Source of the DNA: JBDRHL01 sp043816955
GTDB taxonomy: Bacteria; Planctomycetota; Phycisphaerae; Sedimentisphaerales; CAYZTY01
Reading direction: 5' to 3'
DNA: 11,119 nt
Assembly: GCA_043816955.1 (NCBI GenBank)
Contig: JBDRHL010000261.1
Coordinates: forward strand, 1 to 11,119
Part shown: piece after piece, positions 1 to 7,562 of the stretch
Layout: each line of letters opens with the position of its first letter
How positions within the stretch are numbered: position 1 is the first letter of the stretch
Position numbers and translations under genes: made by a program
Notes under the pieces: generated by a model
Told to the model about the DNA's origin: nothing
Databases searched by the model: none
The model's input: only the letters and a program-made list of their open reading frames with translations

Positions 1-508
1 ATCCACGGAAGTCGAATAACATCCTGCTGCAGGCGTTATCGGCGTCATCTTTGACCGCTACGCTGGCCCAGTAGTCGGAAGTTACGCCCCAGGTATCGAC
101 GTAAAATGCCGTTACCGCCGCATTGGTTACGGGGTCGGTAACTACATCCATTGTACCCAGTATGGCTGTGCCAGCGGCTACGCGGATAACCGGCGAGTAC
201 CTACTGCGATAGGCGTAGAGTGTCCAAGCAAAACTCTGGTTGGCTGCGGTAGTGCCCCAAGCGATAATCTCTACGGTCGAAACCTTACCGGCGGTCATAT
301 AGGGCACGTTGACGGCGCAGGCCGCTACGCAGTTGAATACGCCTTTAGTCGCCTCGCTAGGCAGGGCGGGCTTATTGGCCCAGTCGCCTTTGGATGTGGC
401 CAAGGCCAAAGCTGTATCGTCGGCGGTAACGCCAGTAGCACCAGCACCTCGTAATTGGTACCACGGGCTGTTATAGTCTCCGAGCCGTGTAATTAATCCG
501 TTAGACAT
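1..508 (-). CDS. Phage structural-type protein, C-terminus cut by window edge
   Basis: An open frame of 169 codons runs from an ATG at 506-508 to the left edge without a stop, so the C-terminus is missing. The protein starts MSNGLITRLGDYNSPWYQLR. It is rich in Ala, Thr, Val and Gly with scattered Trp and Tyr, as in beta-sandwich virion proteins; the stretch near residues 55-110 (FNCVAACAVNVPYMTAGKVS, then a run ending LYAYRSRYSPVIRV) looks like alternating beta strands. There is no signal peptide or membrane segment. The start is supported by an AGGAG SD about 10 bases upstream, at 519-523. It is the last visible gene of the leftward operon, 26 bases after the coiled-coil gene. I do not recognise a named family; a minor capsid or tail-associated role is inferred from context and composition only. 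Confidence 0.75.
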   Translation of the reverse strand, partial: MSNGLITRLGDYNSPWYQLRGAGATGVTADDTALALATSKGDWANKPALPSEATKGVFNCVAACAVNVPYMTAGKVSTVEIIAWGTTAANQSFAWTLYAYRSRYSPVIRVAAGTAILGTMDVVTDPVTNAAVTAFYVDTWGVTSDYWASVAVKDDADNACSRMLFDFRG

Positions 509-534
509 AGTATTTTAGCTCCTGTATATGTATT

Positions 535-996
535 TCAGTTCTCGTTTTCATCATCGCCGTTCAAATCCTCAATCAAACCCTCGACCATCATGCTGGCATC
601 GCCTTTGAGTCCTTCGAGTTCTTTGAGCTTATCCATTTTATCGAACTGCTTGGCGAATATGTAGCTAATGCCCTTGCGCATAAGTTTCTGGTTCTTTCTG
701 TTCTCCCGATAATGCTTCTCAATGGTCTGGCTGTTTTCGATAATCACCTGCCGGTTTTCCTTATGGTTCCGGTCGGAGATTTCCCTATCACGCTCCAGTT
801 GCCTGCGTATATCCTTGCGCTCGGAGGTGGCCTCATTGTGATACAACACAGTCGCCTTCTCCCGCTCGGCTTTACACAGATTGATAGCCTCTTGGCCCAC
901 TTTATTTTTCAGCAGGTACATCAGCATGGCACACATCACGCCGCCCGTGCTCAGCCCGCCAATTATTGCTGTGATTAGCATAGATAACTCACTCAT
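535..996 (-). CDS. N-terminally membrane-anchored coiled-coil protein (spanin-like or holin-accessory candidate)
   Basis: A 153-residue protein. Residues about 5-28 (MLITAIIGGLSTGGVMCAML...) form a single hydrophobic segment. A long charged region, about residues 30-125, follows, rich in Glu, Lys, Arg, Asn and Gln with heptad-like spacing, and the tail is acidic (EDLNGDDENEN). One N-terminal membrane anchor plus a soluble coiled coil is the layout of phage inner-membrane spanins and of some holin-accessory proteins, but I see no diagnostic family motif. I chose the ATG at 996 because AGGGGA lies six bases upstream. A longer version from a TTG at 1053 would overlap the preceding gene by 26 bases and has no good SD. 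A lysis role is inference; a membrane-tethered structural scaffold is an alternative. Confidence 0.75.
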   Translation of the reverse strand: MSELSMLITAIIGGLSTGGVMCAMLMYLLKNKVGQEAINLCKAEREKATVLYHNEATSERKDIRRQLERDREISDRNHKENRQVIIENSQTIEKHYRENRKNQKLMRKGISYIFAKQFDKMDKLKELEGLKGDASMMVEGLIEDLNGDDENEN

Positions 997-1027
997 GTTG
1001 GGTCCCCTGTCTTGATGTTGATTGGTA

Positions 1028-1297
1028 TTATAACTCCCGTGGCACAGCCACAACCTTATTGAGTATGATTCTCATTTCCTCAGAGGTCTTTATCTCGATC
1101 AACCCAGCATCCTCAGCGTGGACCATCTGGCGTATCTGCTGGGGTGTGGTAAAACAATTCTTCTGCCAAGCGTTCTTGCCATCAGGAGTTATTCCGCTAT
1201 TTGTGCCTTCGCCTTTAGTAGCAGGTTCTAGGCCCACCGGAAAGGTCTTGCTGGATTTCGTTACTGTGTATATCCCGAATGTTGTATATCGCTCCAT
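1028..1297 (-). CDS. Small hypothetical phage protein
   Basis: An 89-residue protein of unknown family. The N-terminal half (MERYTTFGIYTVTKSSKTFP) looks beta-rich, and residues 50-85 (TTPQQIRQMVHAEDAGLIEI...) look helical. There is no signal peptide, membrane segment or cysteine pair. The start is well supported: TTAGGAG lies six bases before the ATG. That SD contains the TAG stop of the upstream LamG-like gene, so translation is probably coupled. It lies between the large LamG-like protein and the coiled-coil membrane protein. A small structural or chaperone-like role beside the appendage genes is possible, but nothing in the sequence shows it. Confidence 0.7.
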   Translation of the reverse strand: MERYTTFGIYTVTKSSKTFPVGLEPATKGEGTNSGITPDGKNAWQKNCFTTPQQIRQMVHAEDAGLIEIKTSEEMRIILNKVVAVPREL

Positions 1298-1306
1298 GTT
1301 AAACTC

Positions 1307-2863
1307 CTAAACGTATGGCCCTTGGTTGTAGATTGAGAGCATCTGGGACGCCGAAAGTTCTCCCTTGATCATCGAAGCTCCATAGAAATTGCCACGAAGA
1401 ACAGCGATTTGTAACAAATCTGCTGTATCGGCCATAGCGCCATAAGCATCACCGGCCGTGCCGTCAGTGCTAGCGACCACAGCTCCGTCAATATAAAGAT
1501 TGAGGCCAGTATTAACTCCACCTCCATCATACGTAAAGCCAAACAAATGTAAGTTGCCGTCAGCCTGAACAGCATCGCTAATGGTATATATTTGGTCAGT
1601 CTGGGCGTCGAATAACACTATTTTCAGTGTGCCATCTGTTTGAATAACAAAGTTGTACTCAGTCTGTTTATAACACAACTGCTGAAGAGCTATCGGATTG
1701 ATATTCGCATCTGTCCATATTGTATAACTAAAAGGCACGTCACCGCCTCCGGCAAACGAGAAGTCCGCATGGTCACCAAAGCTAATTGTCTGACTCGGCC
1801 AGAGATAATAGCCGCCGGACTGGAATTGGTCGGCGGAGTTGCCCAAACATATGCCCGTGCAATTCGTAGGGTCGCCATCGGTAGCGTCGTCGCTTTCCGT
1901 GCCTATGGAAACATCCGTAACCGTGCGGCTATAGCGGTGTATCGTATTGGCTGTACTGGAGGCCCGGCCCCAGCCGAGTTCGTTGAGCTTCCAGTAATAG
2001 ATAACAATAGACTCACCAGCAGCAAGCAGACTTCTAAGACCGGTGCAAAAGGCTTCTGTATCCATAGCCGCATCATGGAAGGCATCACGAATGCCCTGCC
2101 GCAAAGCGGTATCCACGGTTCCAGCAGAAGTTAAATCTAAAATGCAAAAATCAGCTAGAGTGACTTGAGCATAAGTAGTTGCAGCGTATGCCAGGTTCCC
2201 CAGTGTCATTGTATCCGGGTCGCCCGCATAAAGGGTGGCATAGGCATCCGACTGCTCATTCACTTTGTTAATCCAACTCCAGCCGTTTGTACCATCAAAA
2301 ACCACGACATGGCTTTGAACAGTGCCATTGACATTACTTGTATGAGTGACATTAAACTCCGATACTCCAGCGCATTTTGCTACATAGTCTGTAGCACTAC
2401 TGTTACGATACATTGATATACCCGCACCACCACCACCCACCGTATTGTTGTAGAGTGGTCCATAGCCAGCAGTCAAATTATCTGGGCAATACCAACAGCA
2501 CATAGCCAAGTCGCCAGATTCAGTAAGTGTGTTGAATATGCTATTGTAAGCAGTGATGTTCTCTCCGTCCCAATCCACACCGGGCCCAATATAAACCGTG
2601 ACCCGCATATCATCGCCGCCCCCGCCACCATACTCTCCGTAATCACTAGCGGTTATGTTGTACCACTTTGCTTGTCCAGTATGATAGACAGCGGATTTAG
2701 GTGGAAAACTTGTTCTAAGATCGCCAGCGTTGAAGTAATAGATAAGGGTAGCAGTAGATGCTCCCTCGGCGTTAGTCAGTGTTGTGCCGTCAACCGCTGT
2801 TTTGCCGGGCAAGGACAACTTGACATATCCGGCAGTTCCAGTATAGATTCCAACCCTACTCAT
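1307..2863 (-). CDS. Large phage surface protein with two LamG/concanavalin A-like jelly-roll domains
   Basis: A 518-residue protein without signal peptide or membrane segment. Residues 1-85 form a small beta-rich N-terminal domain ending in a Gly run (79-83), a likely hinge. Residues about 100-265 look like a first LamG-like jelly roll. A linker at about 284-325 contains IVIYYWKLNE and RYSRTVTD, the segment that typically opens a new LamG unit. A second LamG-like domain spans about 340-515; its hallmark is LHLFGFTYDG followed by GLNLYIDGAVVAS, the D-G turn strand seen across LamG_3-type folds. LamG folds commonly bind carbohydrate or adhere to surfaces, so a fibre or receptor-binding role is plausible. 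The start has GGGAG eight bases upstream and lies three bases after the preceding stop. Confidence 0.82.
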   Translation of the reverse strand: MSRVGIYTGTAGYVKLSLPGKTAVDGTTLTNAEGASTATLIYYFNAGDLRTSFPPKSAVYHTGQAKWYNITASDYGEYGGGGGDDMRVTVYIGPGVDWDGENITAYNSIFNTLTESGDLAMCCWYCPDNLTAGYGPLYNNTVGGGGAGISMYRNSSATDYVAKCAGVSEFNVTHTSNVNGTVQSHVVVFDGTNGWSWINKVNEQSDAYATLYAGDPDTMTLGNLAYAATTYAQVTLADFCILDLTSAGTVDTALRQGIRDAFHDAAMDTEAFCTGLRSLLAAGESIVIYYWKLNELGWGRASSTANTIHRYSRTVTDVSIGTESDDATDGDPTNCTGICLGNSADQFQSGGYYLWPSQTISFGDHADFSFAGGGDVPFSYTIWTDANINPIALQQLCYKQTEYNFVIQTDGTLKIVLFDAQTDQIYTISDAVQADGNLHLFGFTYDGGGVNTGLNLYIDGAVVASTDGTAGDAYGAMADTADLLQIAVLRGNFYGASMIKGELSASQMLSIYNQGPYV

Positions 2864-2866
2864 GCT

Positions 2867-4240
2867 TTATGCTCCCGGGCCCCAGCGATTAGCGGCAACA
2901 GTAAACAAACGTGGTATCGTCAACAATGGAACATTGAATCCTTTAACCAGTGCTGGCGACTTTCTCGTTAGATAATACATATCCAGCGAAATATTAGCCA
3001 ACAGAGGGTCGGCTTCGGCACTATTGGCATCCTGTGAAGCATCCGTCTGCCAGTCAGCAAGGTCGGTATATACCCCATGGGTGTCGTCCGAAGCAAAGTT
3101 GTCAACACTGGTAACAGCGTGATAAACATTATTATCAAAGTCGCAGTTTGTATTGGCCGGAGTAAGGCCGGTATAAAACCCTATATAGTAAGGTATATCG
3201 GCAGTACCGATTACGATATTCCGCTTGAAGACGAATCCGTCAGTTCCAGTGGCCACATATATGGGCCGCAGGTCGGCGGTAATGCTGAAGATGCTATCCG
3301 TTACGGTTATGTTGGTATTGGGGTCAGCAGTTGCGCCGACCCGCCCAACAATTAGTGCATAACTCGTGCAATCCGTACACCGAGTACCTACCACGGTTGC
3401 CGTAAGCGTTTCTTGAATTAGGATGCCTTGGACCTCGTGATGTATATTGCAGTTCTTTACCACAACCCGACTAAGAGGATTCGCGCCCGGACCTATATTG
3501 AGGCCCTGGGCACCATTATTATGTGTTTCGCAGTTGTCGATAGTGATGTCCGACCCATCAACTATATCCATACCTTGCCCAGTGCAATTCCTGACAACAG
3601 TGTTCTTGATGAGGTGATGCGCTCCGCAGGGATTGGTGCCGCTATCTTCGTGAATGATGATTCCATCTTCACTCATGGTGTCCACTATGCAAGTATTTAT
3701 TACGGTATTGCGAATACTATTTGACGCGGAACCAATCCAATAAATACCGTACACGCCATTCGATATGGTGGTGTTCTGGACGGTGATGTTGTACGATTCT
3801 CCAGCAATAATGCTTTGACCCGCCGCTGTACAACTATCTACAATACAACCATCAATAATAATATCGTGGCAGCTGTTGATACCAATGCCGTACTTGGCAT
3901 TTACGATTTTGATATTCTCAATAGTTAGCCAACTTACATTACCGTAGTATTCTAGGTCAAAACCATATATCTGTGCTATCGAATCGCCATCTATAATTGG
4001 CAACGCACCGGTCCCGTAAGCTCCGATAACTATAGGAGAACCCTCCGAACCAGAACTACGAAAACGACAACTTGCCGCCAAGGTAAATGTGTCGCCCCGA
4101 TTGAAGCTAATGGTGTCGGCGGGGGCAAAGCCGGGACTAGCTGAGAAGCTTGCCACCTTGGCAACAGTTGCCCAGGCATTGCCGTCGCTGAGGCCGTCAA
4201 GTTCATTATTACCACCGGTTTTTACATAATAATCAGCCAT
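2867..4240 (-). CDS. Right-handed parallel beta-helix protein (pectate-lyase-like fold), tailspike-type
   Basis: A 457-residue protein. It opens with MADYYVKTGGNNELDGLSDG and then AWAT, the standard opening of secreted and phage beta-helix proteins (DUF1565/PbH1 type). Residues about 70-370 repeat beta-helix coils of about 22-25 residues with Asn and Ile/Val ladders (LTIENIKIVNAKYGIGINSC, ITVQNTTISNGVYGI, ITIDNCETHNNGAQGLNIG). Such folds often form phage tailspikes that bind or cut polysaccharide; no catalytic residues can be assigned by eye. I chose the Met at 4240 because the frame's earlier part (from 4297) lies inside the preceding gene and matches nothing. The ATG overlaps the preceding TAA as TAATG, so translation is probably reinitiated after that stop; the SD itself is weak. 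Confidence 0.82.
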   Translation of the reverse strand: MADYYVKTGGNNELDGLSDGNAWATVAKVASFSASPGFAPADTISFNRGDTFTLAASCRFRSSGSEGSPIVIGAYGTGALPIIDGDSIAQIYGFDLEYYGNVSWLTIENIKIVNAKYGIGINSCHDIIIDGCIVDSCTAAGQSIIAGESYNITVQNTTISNGVYGIYWIGSASNSIRNTVINTCIVDTMSEDGIIIHEDSGTNPCGAHHLIKNTVVRNCTGQGMDIVDGSDITIDNCETHNNGAQGLNIGPGANPLSRVVVKNCNIHHEVQGILIQETLTATVVGTRCTDCTSYALIVGRVGATADPNTNITVTDSIFSITADLRPIYVATGTDGFVFKRNIVIGTADIPYYIGFYTGLTPANTNCDFDNNVYHAVTSVDNFASDDTHGVYTDLADWQTDASQDANSAEADPLLANISLDMYYLTRKSPALVKGFNVPLLTIPRLFTVAANRWGPGA

Positions 4241-5091
4241 TATAGTGTATCCGATCCAAAGACTCCGAAGTTGCCAAATACACGAGTCGTTACCCAAGTC
4301 GTACCAGTAAGGGCCAAGGGATGTCCATTACCACTGCGATCAATAATCACACCACCCACACCTTCATTGCAATGCCATTGGCCAACAAAGGCCAAATCAC
4401 TTAGCAACTGTGCAGATTGAGCATGATAGAATGCGGCTTGAGCATTAGTGATAGACGTGCTGGTGGAGAGTAGCCCCATTGAGCGCATCGATCCATCCCA
4501 CTCCGCGCCGCCGGACTCTCCCCAGTATTGCAGGGCTGGCGTATCGCCAGCGGCAAAAGCGGTAAGGTCTTGCACGCTAAGGGCGGCAGCGGTGTCTTTC
4601 CGAACTCCATCCAGCCAGGTATCCACAGTGCTGCTGGTAGCGTCTATCTGCACGATAAGGGAATGCCAAATAACTGGGTCGATAAGCCACGGTGTATCGG
4701 AACCTAAACTGTTGAATGTTCTTTGAGTATCACCCGTAACGCCCCGAACCTTGACATCAAGGAAGTCACCGACATCAATACTGATATCAAACTTATCAGC
4801 GGTAGTACTGAACTGTTCGTAGTAGAGTGCCTCAGCGGCAGTCGCGTTGTGGTAGATATGGGCAGCAAATACGGCATACTGCCGAGTGGTAGCGTGCATC
4901 CAATCCCAGGGCGTGATAACACTGAGATAATCAGCCGTACCATCAAGATTCAACAGAGGCCCGTAGATAGCGGCGTTATGGCCCTTGGTAGAACTGTCGG
5001 TAAGTGCGCCGACCCGATTATGGGGTAGGCCATACGGGCGAATCTTGAATACGGACACGTCAGGTATGAATGGTCTAAATGGTTTTCGCAT
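4240..5091 (-). CDS. LamG/concanavalin A-like phage surface protein ending at the onset of a second LamG unit
   Basis: A 283-residue protein. Residues about 30-60 (TDSSTKGHNAAIYG, then LNLDGTADYLSV) open a LamG-like domain. Its core strand is at 141-163 (IWHSLIVQIDATSS, then VDTWLDGV), the usual W-H-x-L...D-G signature, and it ends near residue 225. The last 45 residues (QWHCNEGVGGVIIDRSGNGH...) resemble the start of another LamG unit, but the gene stops there. The start lies four bases after the preceding TAA, with AGGA about 12 bases upstream, a weakly placed SD. The gene overlaps the beta-helix gene by one base. It is probably a fibre, adhesin or appendage component. The truncated second unit may be a linker that packs on the first domain or a remnant of domain loss. 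Confidence 0.8.
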   Translation of the reverse strand: MRKPFRPFIPDVSVFKIRPYGLPHNRVGALTDSSTKGHNAAIYGPLLNLDGTADYLSVITPWDWMHATTRQYAVFAAHIYHNATAAEALYYEQFSTTADKFDISIDVGDFLDVKVRGVTGDTQRTFNSLGSDTPWLIDPVIWHSLIVQIDATSSTVDTWLDGVRKDTAAALSVQDLTAFAAGDTPALQYWGESGGAEWDGSMRSMGLLSTSTSITNAQAAFYHAQSAQLLSDLAFVGQWHCNEGVGGVIIDRSGNGHPLALTGTTWVTTRVFGNFGVFGSDTL

Positions 5092-5095
5092 AACT

Positions 5096-5530
5096 TTATG
5101 CTATCCTTGCCAGTCTGCCATAAACCAAAGCAGCATCAGAACAATAAAACAGTGCCGTCCCAGATGGAATTGTTATAATTTGCGTATCGCCCGCAGGTAT
5201 AATCCATAACCTGTCAAGTGGGTCGCTGCCCGCTTCAATACCCAGATACAAAAGGCCATTAATGGCGGTAACTCTATACGTAGCACCGGCGACAACCAAG
5301 GCTTCATAGGTATAGGTTGCCGCAGCAGTGGATGTTAGCAGTTGGCCGGTATTAACCATCGCCACGCCGCTATTTATTTTTGCCTGTAAATCATCGGTGG
5401 CAATAGTAACCGGCGTGGACCCGGCCATTGCCGCCGTGCCAACAGGCAGACTAAGCACATCGACGTTGCCTATGTTCAGGTCGCCTGTTTCGAGATTGAT
5501 TTCCGGTTCATGCCGACCGCTATTTGGCAT
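5096..5530 (-). CDS. Small phage structural-type protein sharing an N-terminal peptide with the 6979-7389 gene
   Basis: A 144-residue protein starting MPNSGRHEPEINLETGD. The first 20 residues closely match those of the 136-residue protein two genes upstream (M-P-N-x-G-R-H-E-P, then G-D at 16-17 and Ile at 20), while the rest differs. The body is beta-rich (YEALVVAGATYRVTAINGLL, then IIPAGDTQIITIPSGTALF), like small virion decoration or tail-tip proteins. There is no signal peptide or membrane segment. The start has AAGGAG eight bases upstream and lies 27 bases after the 469-residue gene. No named family is recognised. The shared N-terminus suggests a common docking or assembly partner, which is inference. 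Confidence 0.75.
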   Translation of the reverse strand: MPNSGRHEPEINLETGDLNIGNVDVLSLPVGTAAMAGSTPVTIATDDLQAKINSGVAMVNTGQLLTSTAAATYTYEALVVAGATYRVTAINGLLYLGIEAGSDPLDRLWIIPAGDTQIITIPSGTALFYCSDAALVYGRLARIA

Positions 5531-5557
5531 ATCATATACTCCTTGTTAGTTATTTCC

Positions 5558-6967
5558 TTACGCGGCTTTAGCCGAGCCTATAAATCCACCACCGAGTGTT
5601 TGATGGCCGCCATTACACCCTGAAAACCATACATTACCGCACCCCAACCCATCGGCACTAGCCGTAGCGTCCAGGGTTTCACTGGTAATAGGGATTGATA
5701 CGTTTTGGACCGCACCGCCGTGTACCTCGGCATGTGTGCCCGCCGCGGCATCAGATAAGCAGGTTATGCCCGTGCCGTCTATCGTGCCGGTTAGAGTTAT
5801 AATTGCATCTCCGAATTCCAATTGGTTAGCTGTGGCCCCGGCGCCCTTGGCCAAGGAAGTCATACTTACCGCATAGTCGCCGTTACCTAAGTCTAAGTAT
5901 CCATTCTTGGTAGCCGCACCGCCAAGGGTGACTACGCCAAGGTCGTAAGCCACATCGGCAGCCAGGAGTAGCTGGGTATAACCCGCTACATTGCAATACA
6001 CTGTGGTAGCCGTAGCGCTAATTACTCCCGTTTGGGTCAAATCCCAAGTAGAGGCATTGCCAAATACAGTGAATGTACCAGCAGTAACCTTGCCAGAATT
6101 GGACCTATCGGCAGTAATATACAGGATTACATTGGCGGTATTTGTGCCCTGAATATCTATCATATCGTTGCCGCTAGGCGTATGGCAGTAGAGGTTCTTG
6201 GTCGGCCCGGAAATAGCCGAACCAGCGGCAGAGGTGAATTTACTGGCATAAGTCGTACCGGGAACCGTGCAGGTAACGCCTGTATTGACGTGGAACCAAG
6301 CCAGCTTATCGGCTAGGGTATTCCAAGTAAGCGTACCATCGTCGCTCATAGTCCACTTGGCCGTGCCGGTAGTAACATTACCGGCGGTATAGGTAATATC
6401 TCCGGCAATAGTATGGGGCCGATTATTGGGGTTATAGGTTCCGGCACCTTGTTTTGTGAAACTGTCCCAGTATGCGTTTCCGGCGGAATCGCCATAGGCC
6501 GTAACCGTTCCGGCGGTGTTTACAATAAAATGGCCGCCGGTAAGACTATAACATTGCACGTCACCAGTTCCAGTCATTTCGATAGTCAAATCCCAGGGAT
6601 AGACTGCGCCAAGTGAATCTATATTCATCTTCACAAGATTAGTGCCACAAAATATCTTGGCACCGGCATCAGCCGTAATCGTTCCGGTGTAACTTCCGAA
6701 ATACACACCGGTAGCGACGTGTACCTGATTAGCCCCGAAGGCGAAATCACCATCGTAGCCATGCGCACCAACGGTGCACAGCCACGCATATAGGGTAAAT
6801 TCCGGGCTAACGTCCAAGGTGCAATCACCGGACCCGGTGGCGAATTGCGGCTGGTCGTCGGTATCGAACTGGCCCGGATAGGTTCCGTCGCCGCCTCCGA
6901 GGCCGCCTGGCTCCCACTTAGTCGGGTCGCTCCAATTTCCTGGTCCTGCCCAGTTATACCATTTCAT
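5558..6967 (-). CDS. Large beta-rich repetitive phage surface protein (beta-solenoid candidate)
   Basis: A 469-residue protein, very rich in Gly, Thr and Ala with few charged residues. It opens MKWYNWAGPGNWSDPTKWEP and continues with a Gly-rich stretch, GDGTYPGQ and a DDQPQF segment. This W-x-G-x-G-N-W-S-D-P-x-x-W opening with a later P-G-x-x-D motif is a familiar start of adhesin-like beta-solenoid proteins. The body repeats short strands alternating with Thr-Gly-Thr turns (GTITADAGAKIFCGT, GTVTAYGD, GDITYTAGNVTTGTAKW, GVISATATTVYCNVAG). No signal peptide is present, so virion assembly rather than secretion is likely. The start has AAGGA eight bases upstream; the preceding gene's TAA lies in that SD. 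A fibre or spike is the best inference; no enzymatic motif is visible. Confidence 0.78.
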   Translation of the reverse strand: MKWYNWAGPGNWSDPTKWEPGGLGGGDGTYPGQFDTDDQPQFATGSGDCTLDVSPEFTLYAWLCTVGAHGYDGDFAFGANQVHVATGVYFGSYTGTITADAGAKIFCGTNLVKMNIDSLGAVYPWDLTIEMTGTGDVQCYSLTGGHFIVNTAGTVTAYGDSAGNAYWDSFTKQGAGTYNPNNRPHTIAGDITYTAGNVTTGTAKWTMSDDGTLTWNTLADKLAWFHVNTGVTCTVPGTTYASKFTSAAGSAISGPTKNLYCHTPSGNDMIDIQGTNTANVILYITADRSNSGKVTAGTFTVFGNASTWDLTQTGVISATATTVYCNVAGYTQLLLAADVAYDLGVVTLGGAATKNGYLDLGNGDYAVSMTSLAKGAGATANQLEFGDAIITLTGTIDGTGITCLSDAAAGTHAEVHGGAVQNVSIPITSETLDATASADGLGCGNVWFSGCNGGHQTLGGGFIGSAKAA

Positions 6968-6978
6968 AAAACGATTCC

Positions 6979-7389
6979 TTAGGTGGCGTTGTAATAGACA
7001 ATACTACCACTAACGCTGTTATTGACACTGGAGACGATACCCAGGTTCTGGGCTACGGTAGTAACAAAATGGGCTTTATCGTTGGCATTGCGGTGATAGG
7101 CCACGGCGCCGTATGACGCCGTCTGCCAGGTAGCCCGATATACGGGTGTGCCCGTAGTATCCAATAGGCGGTGGATACCTTGGACGGTAAAGGTTAGATA
7201 GAGTTCCAGAATATAGAATTTTTTAGCGGCTACCAAGGCGAACAACTGCGCGGGCGTAGCGGCGGTAAGGGCGGTAGCGTTTATATCGGCGTAGATAATC
7301 GTCTGACCTGTTCCAGCGTCGCCAGCGACGATTATTTGGTCGCCAACCATTATATCTACGGGAGGCTCATGCCGTCCTGGATTTGGCAT
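6979..7389 (-). CDS. Small phage structural-type protein, first bearer of the MPNxGRHEP N-terminal peptide
   Basis: A 136-residue protein starting MPNPGRHEPPVDIMVGD. Its first 20 residues have their counterpart in the 144-residue protein at 5096-5530. The remainder is mixed: a helical stretch around residues 38-57 (TAATPAQLFALVAAKKFYIL) followed by beta strands (LELYLTFTVQGIHRLLDTTG, then SGSIVYYNAT at the end), resembling small tail or head-decoration proteins. There is no signal peptide or cysteine. The SD, AGGAGA, lies eight bases upstream inside the last codons of the basic 55-residue gene, whose stop is six bases before this ATG; coupling is likely. No family name can be assigned. Confidence 0.75.
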   Translation of the reverse strand: MPNPGRHEPPVDIMVGDQIIVAGDAGTGQTIIYADINATALTAATPAQLFALVAAKKFYILELYLTFTVQGIHRLLDTTGTPVYRATWQTASYGAVAYHRNANDKAHFVTTVAQNLGIVSSVNNSVSGSIVYYNAT

Positions 7390-7394
7390 AACAG

Positions 7395-7562
7395 CTATCT
7401 CCTGCGTTTGCGTTTAGTAGGCTTCCGCCAACCATGTTCTACGGCGTTGAGTAATCTTTTCTGGGCCATAGCCTTACGTTTGGAAGTGCCCTTAGCCTTT
7501 GTACCTGAAGGCGTACTTACACGACACGTGCCACTACTGGTTTTTCTGACGCGTACGGGCAT
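7395..7562 (-). CDS. Very basic 55-residue small protein
   Basis: A short frame, easily missed at 55 residues. It starts MPVRVRKTSSGTC and ends GWRKPTKRKRRR, with Lys or Arg making up about a third of the residues and only one acidic residue. The ATG has AGGA about nine bases upstream (in 7572-7575). The gene overlaps the 3' end of the 255-residue gene by 29 bases in another frame, and its own last codons supply the SD of the next gene, which is typical of real genes in this operon. Such basic proteins often bind DNA or RNA, or neutralise packaged DNA in virions. Function is inference; existence rests on its place in the gap, its SD and its composition. Confidence 0.65.
   Translation of the reverse strand: MPVRVRKTSSGTCRVSTPSGTKAKGTSKRKAMAQKRLLNAVEHGWRKPTKRKRRR

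Noticed and set aside
1640..2134. Long plus-strand open frame (164 codons) opposite the double LamG-like gene
   Set aside because: It lies wholly opposite a gene with domain hallmarks and a good SD, and its translation has no family features.
2781..2794. GTTGTGCCGTCAAC as a fourth operator copy
   Set aside because: The arms differ and the spacer is four rather than six; it lies inside the LamG-like coding region.
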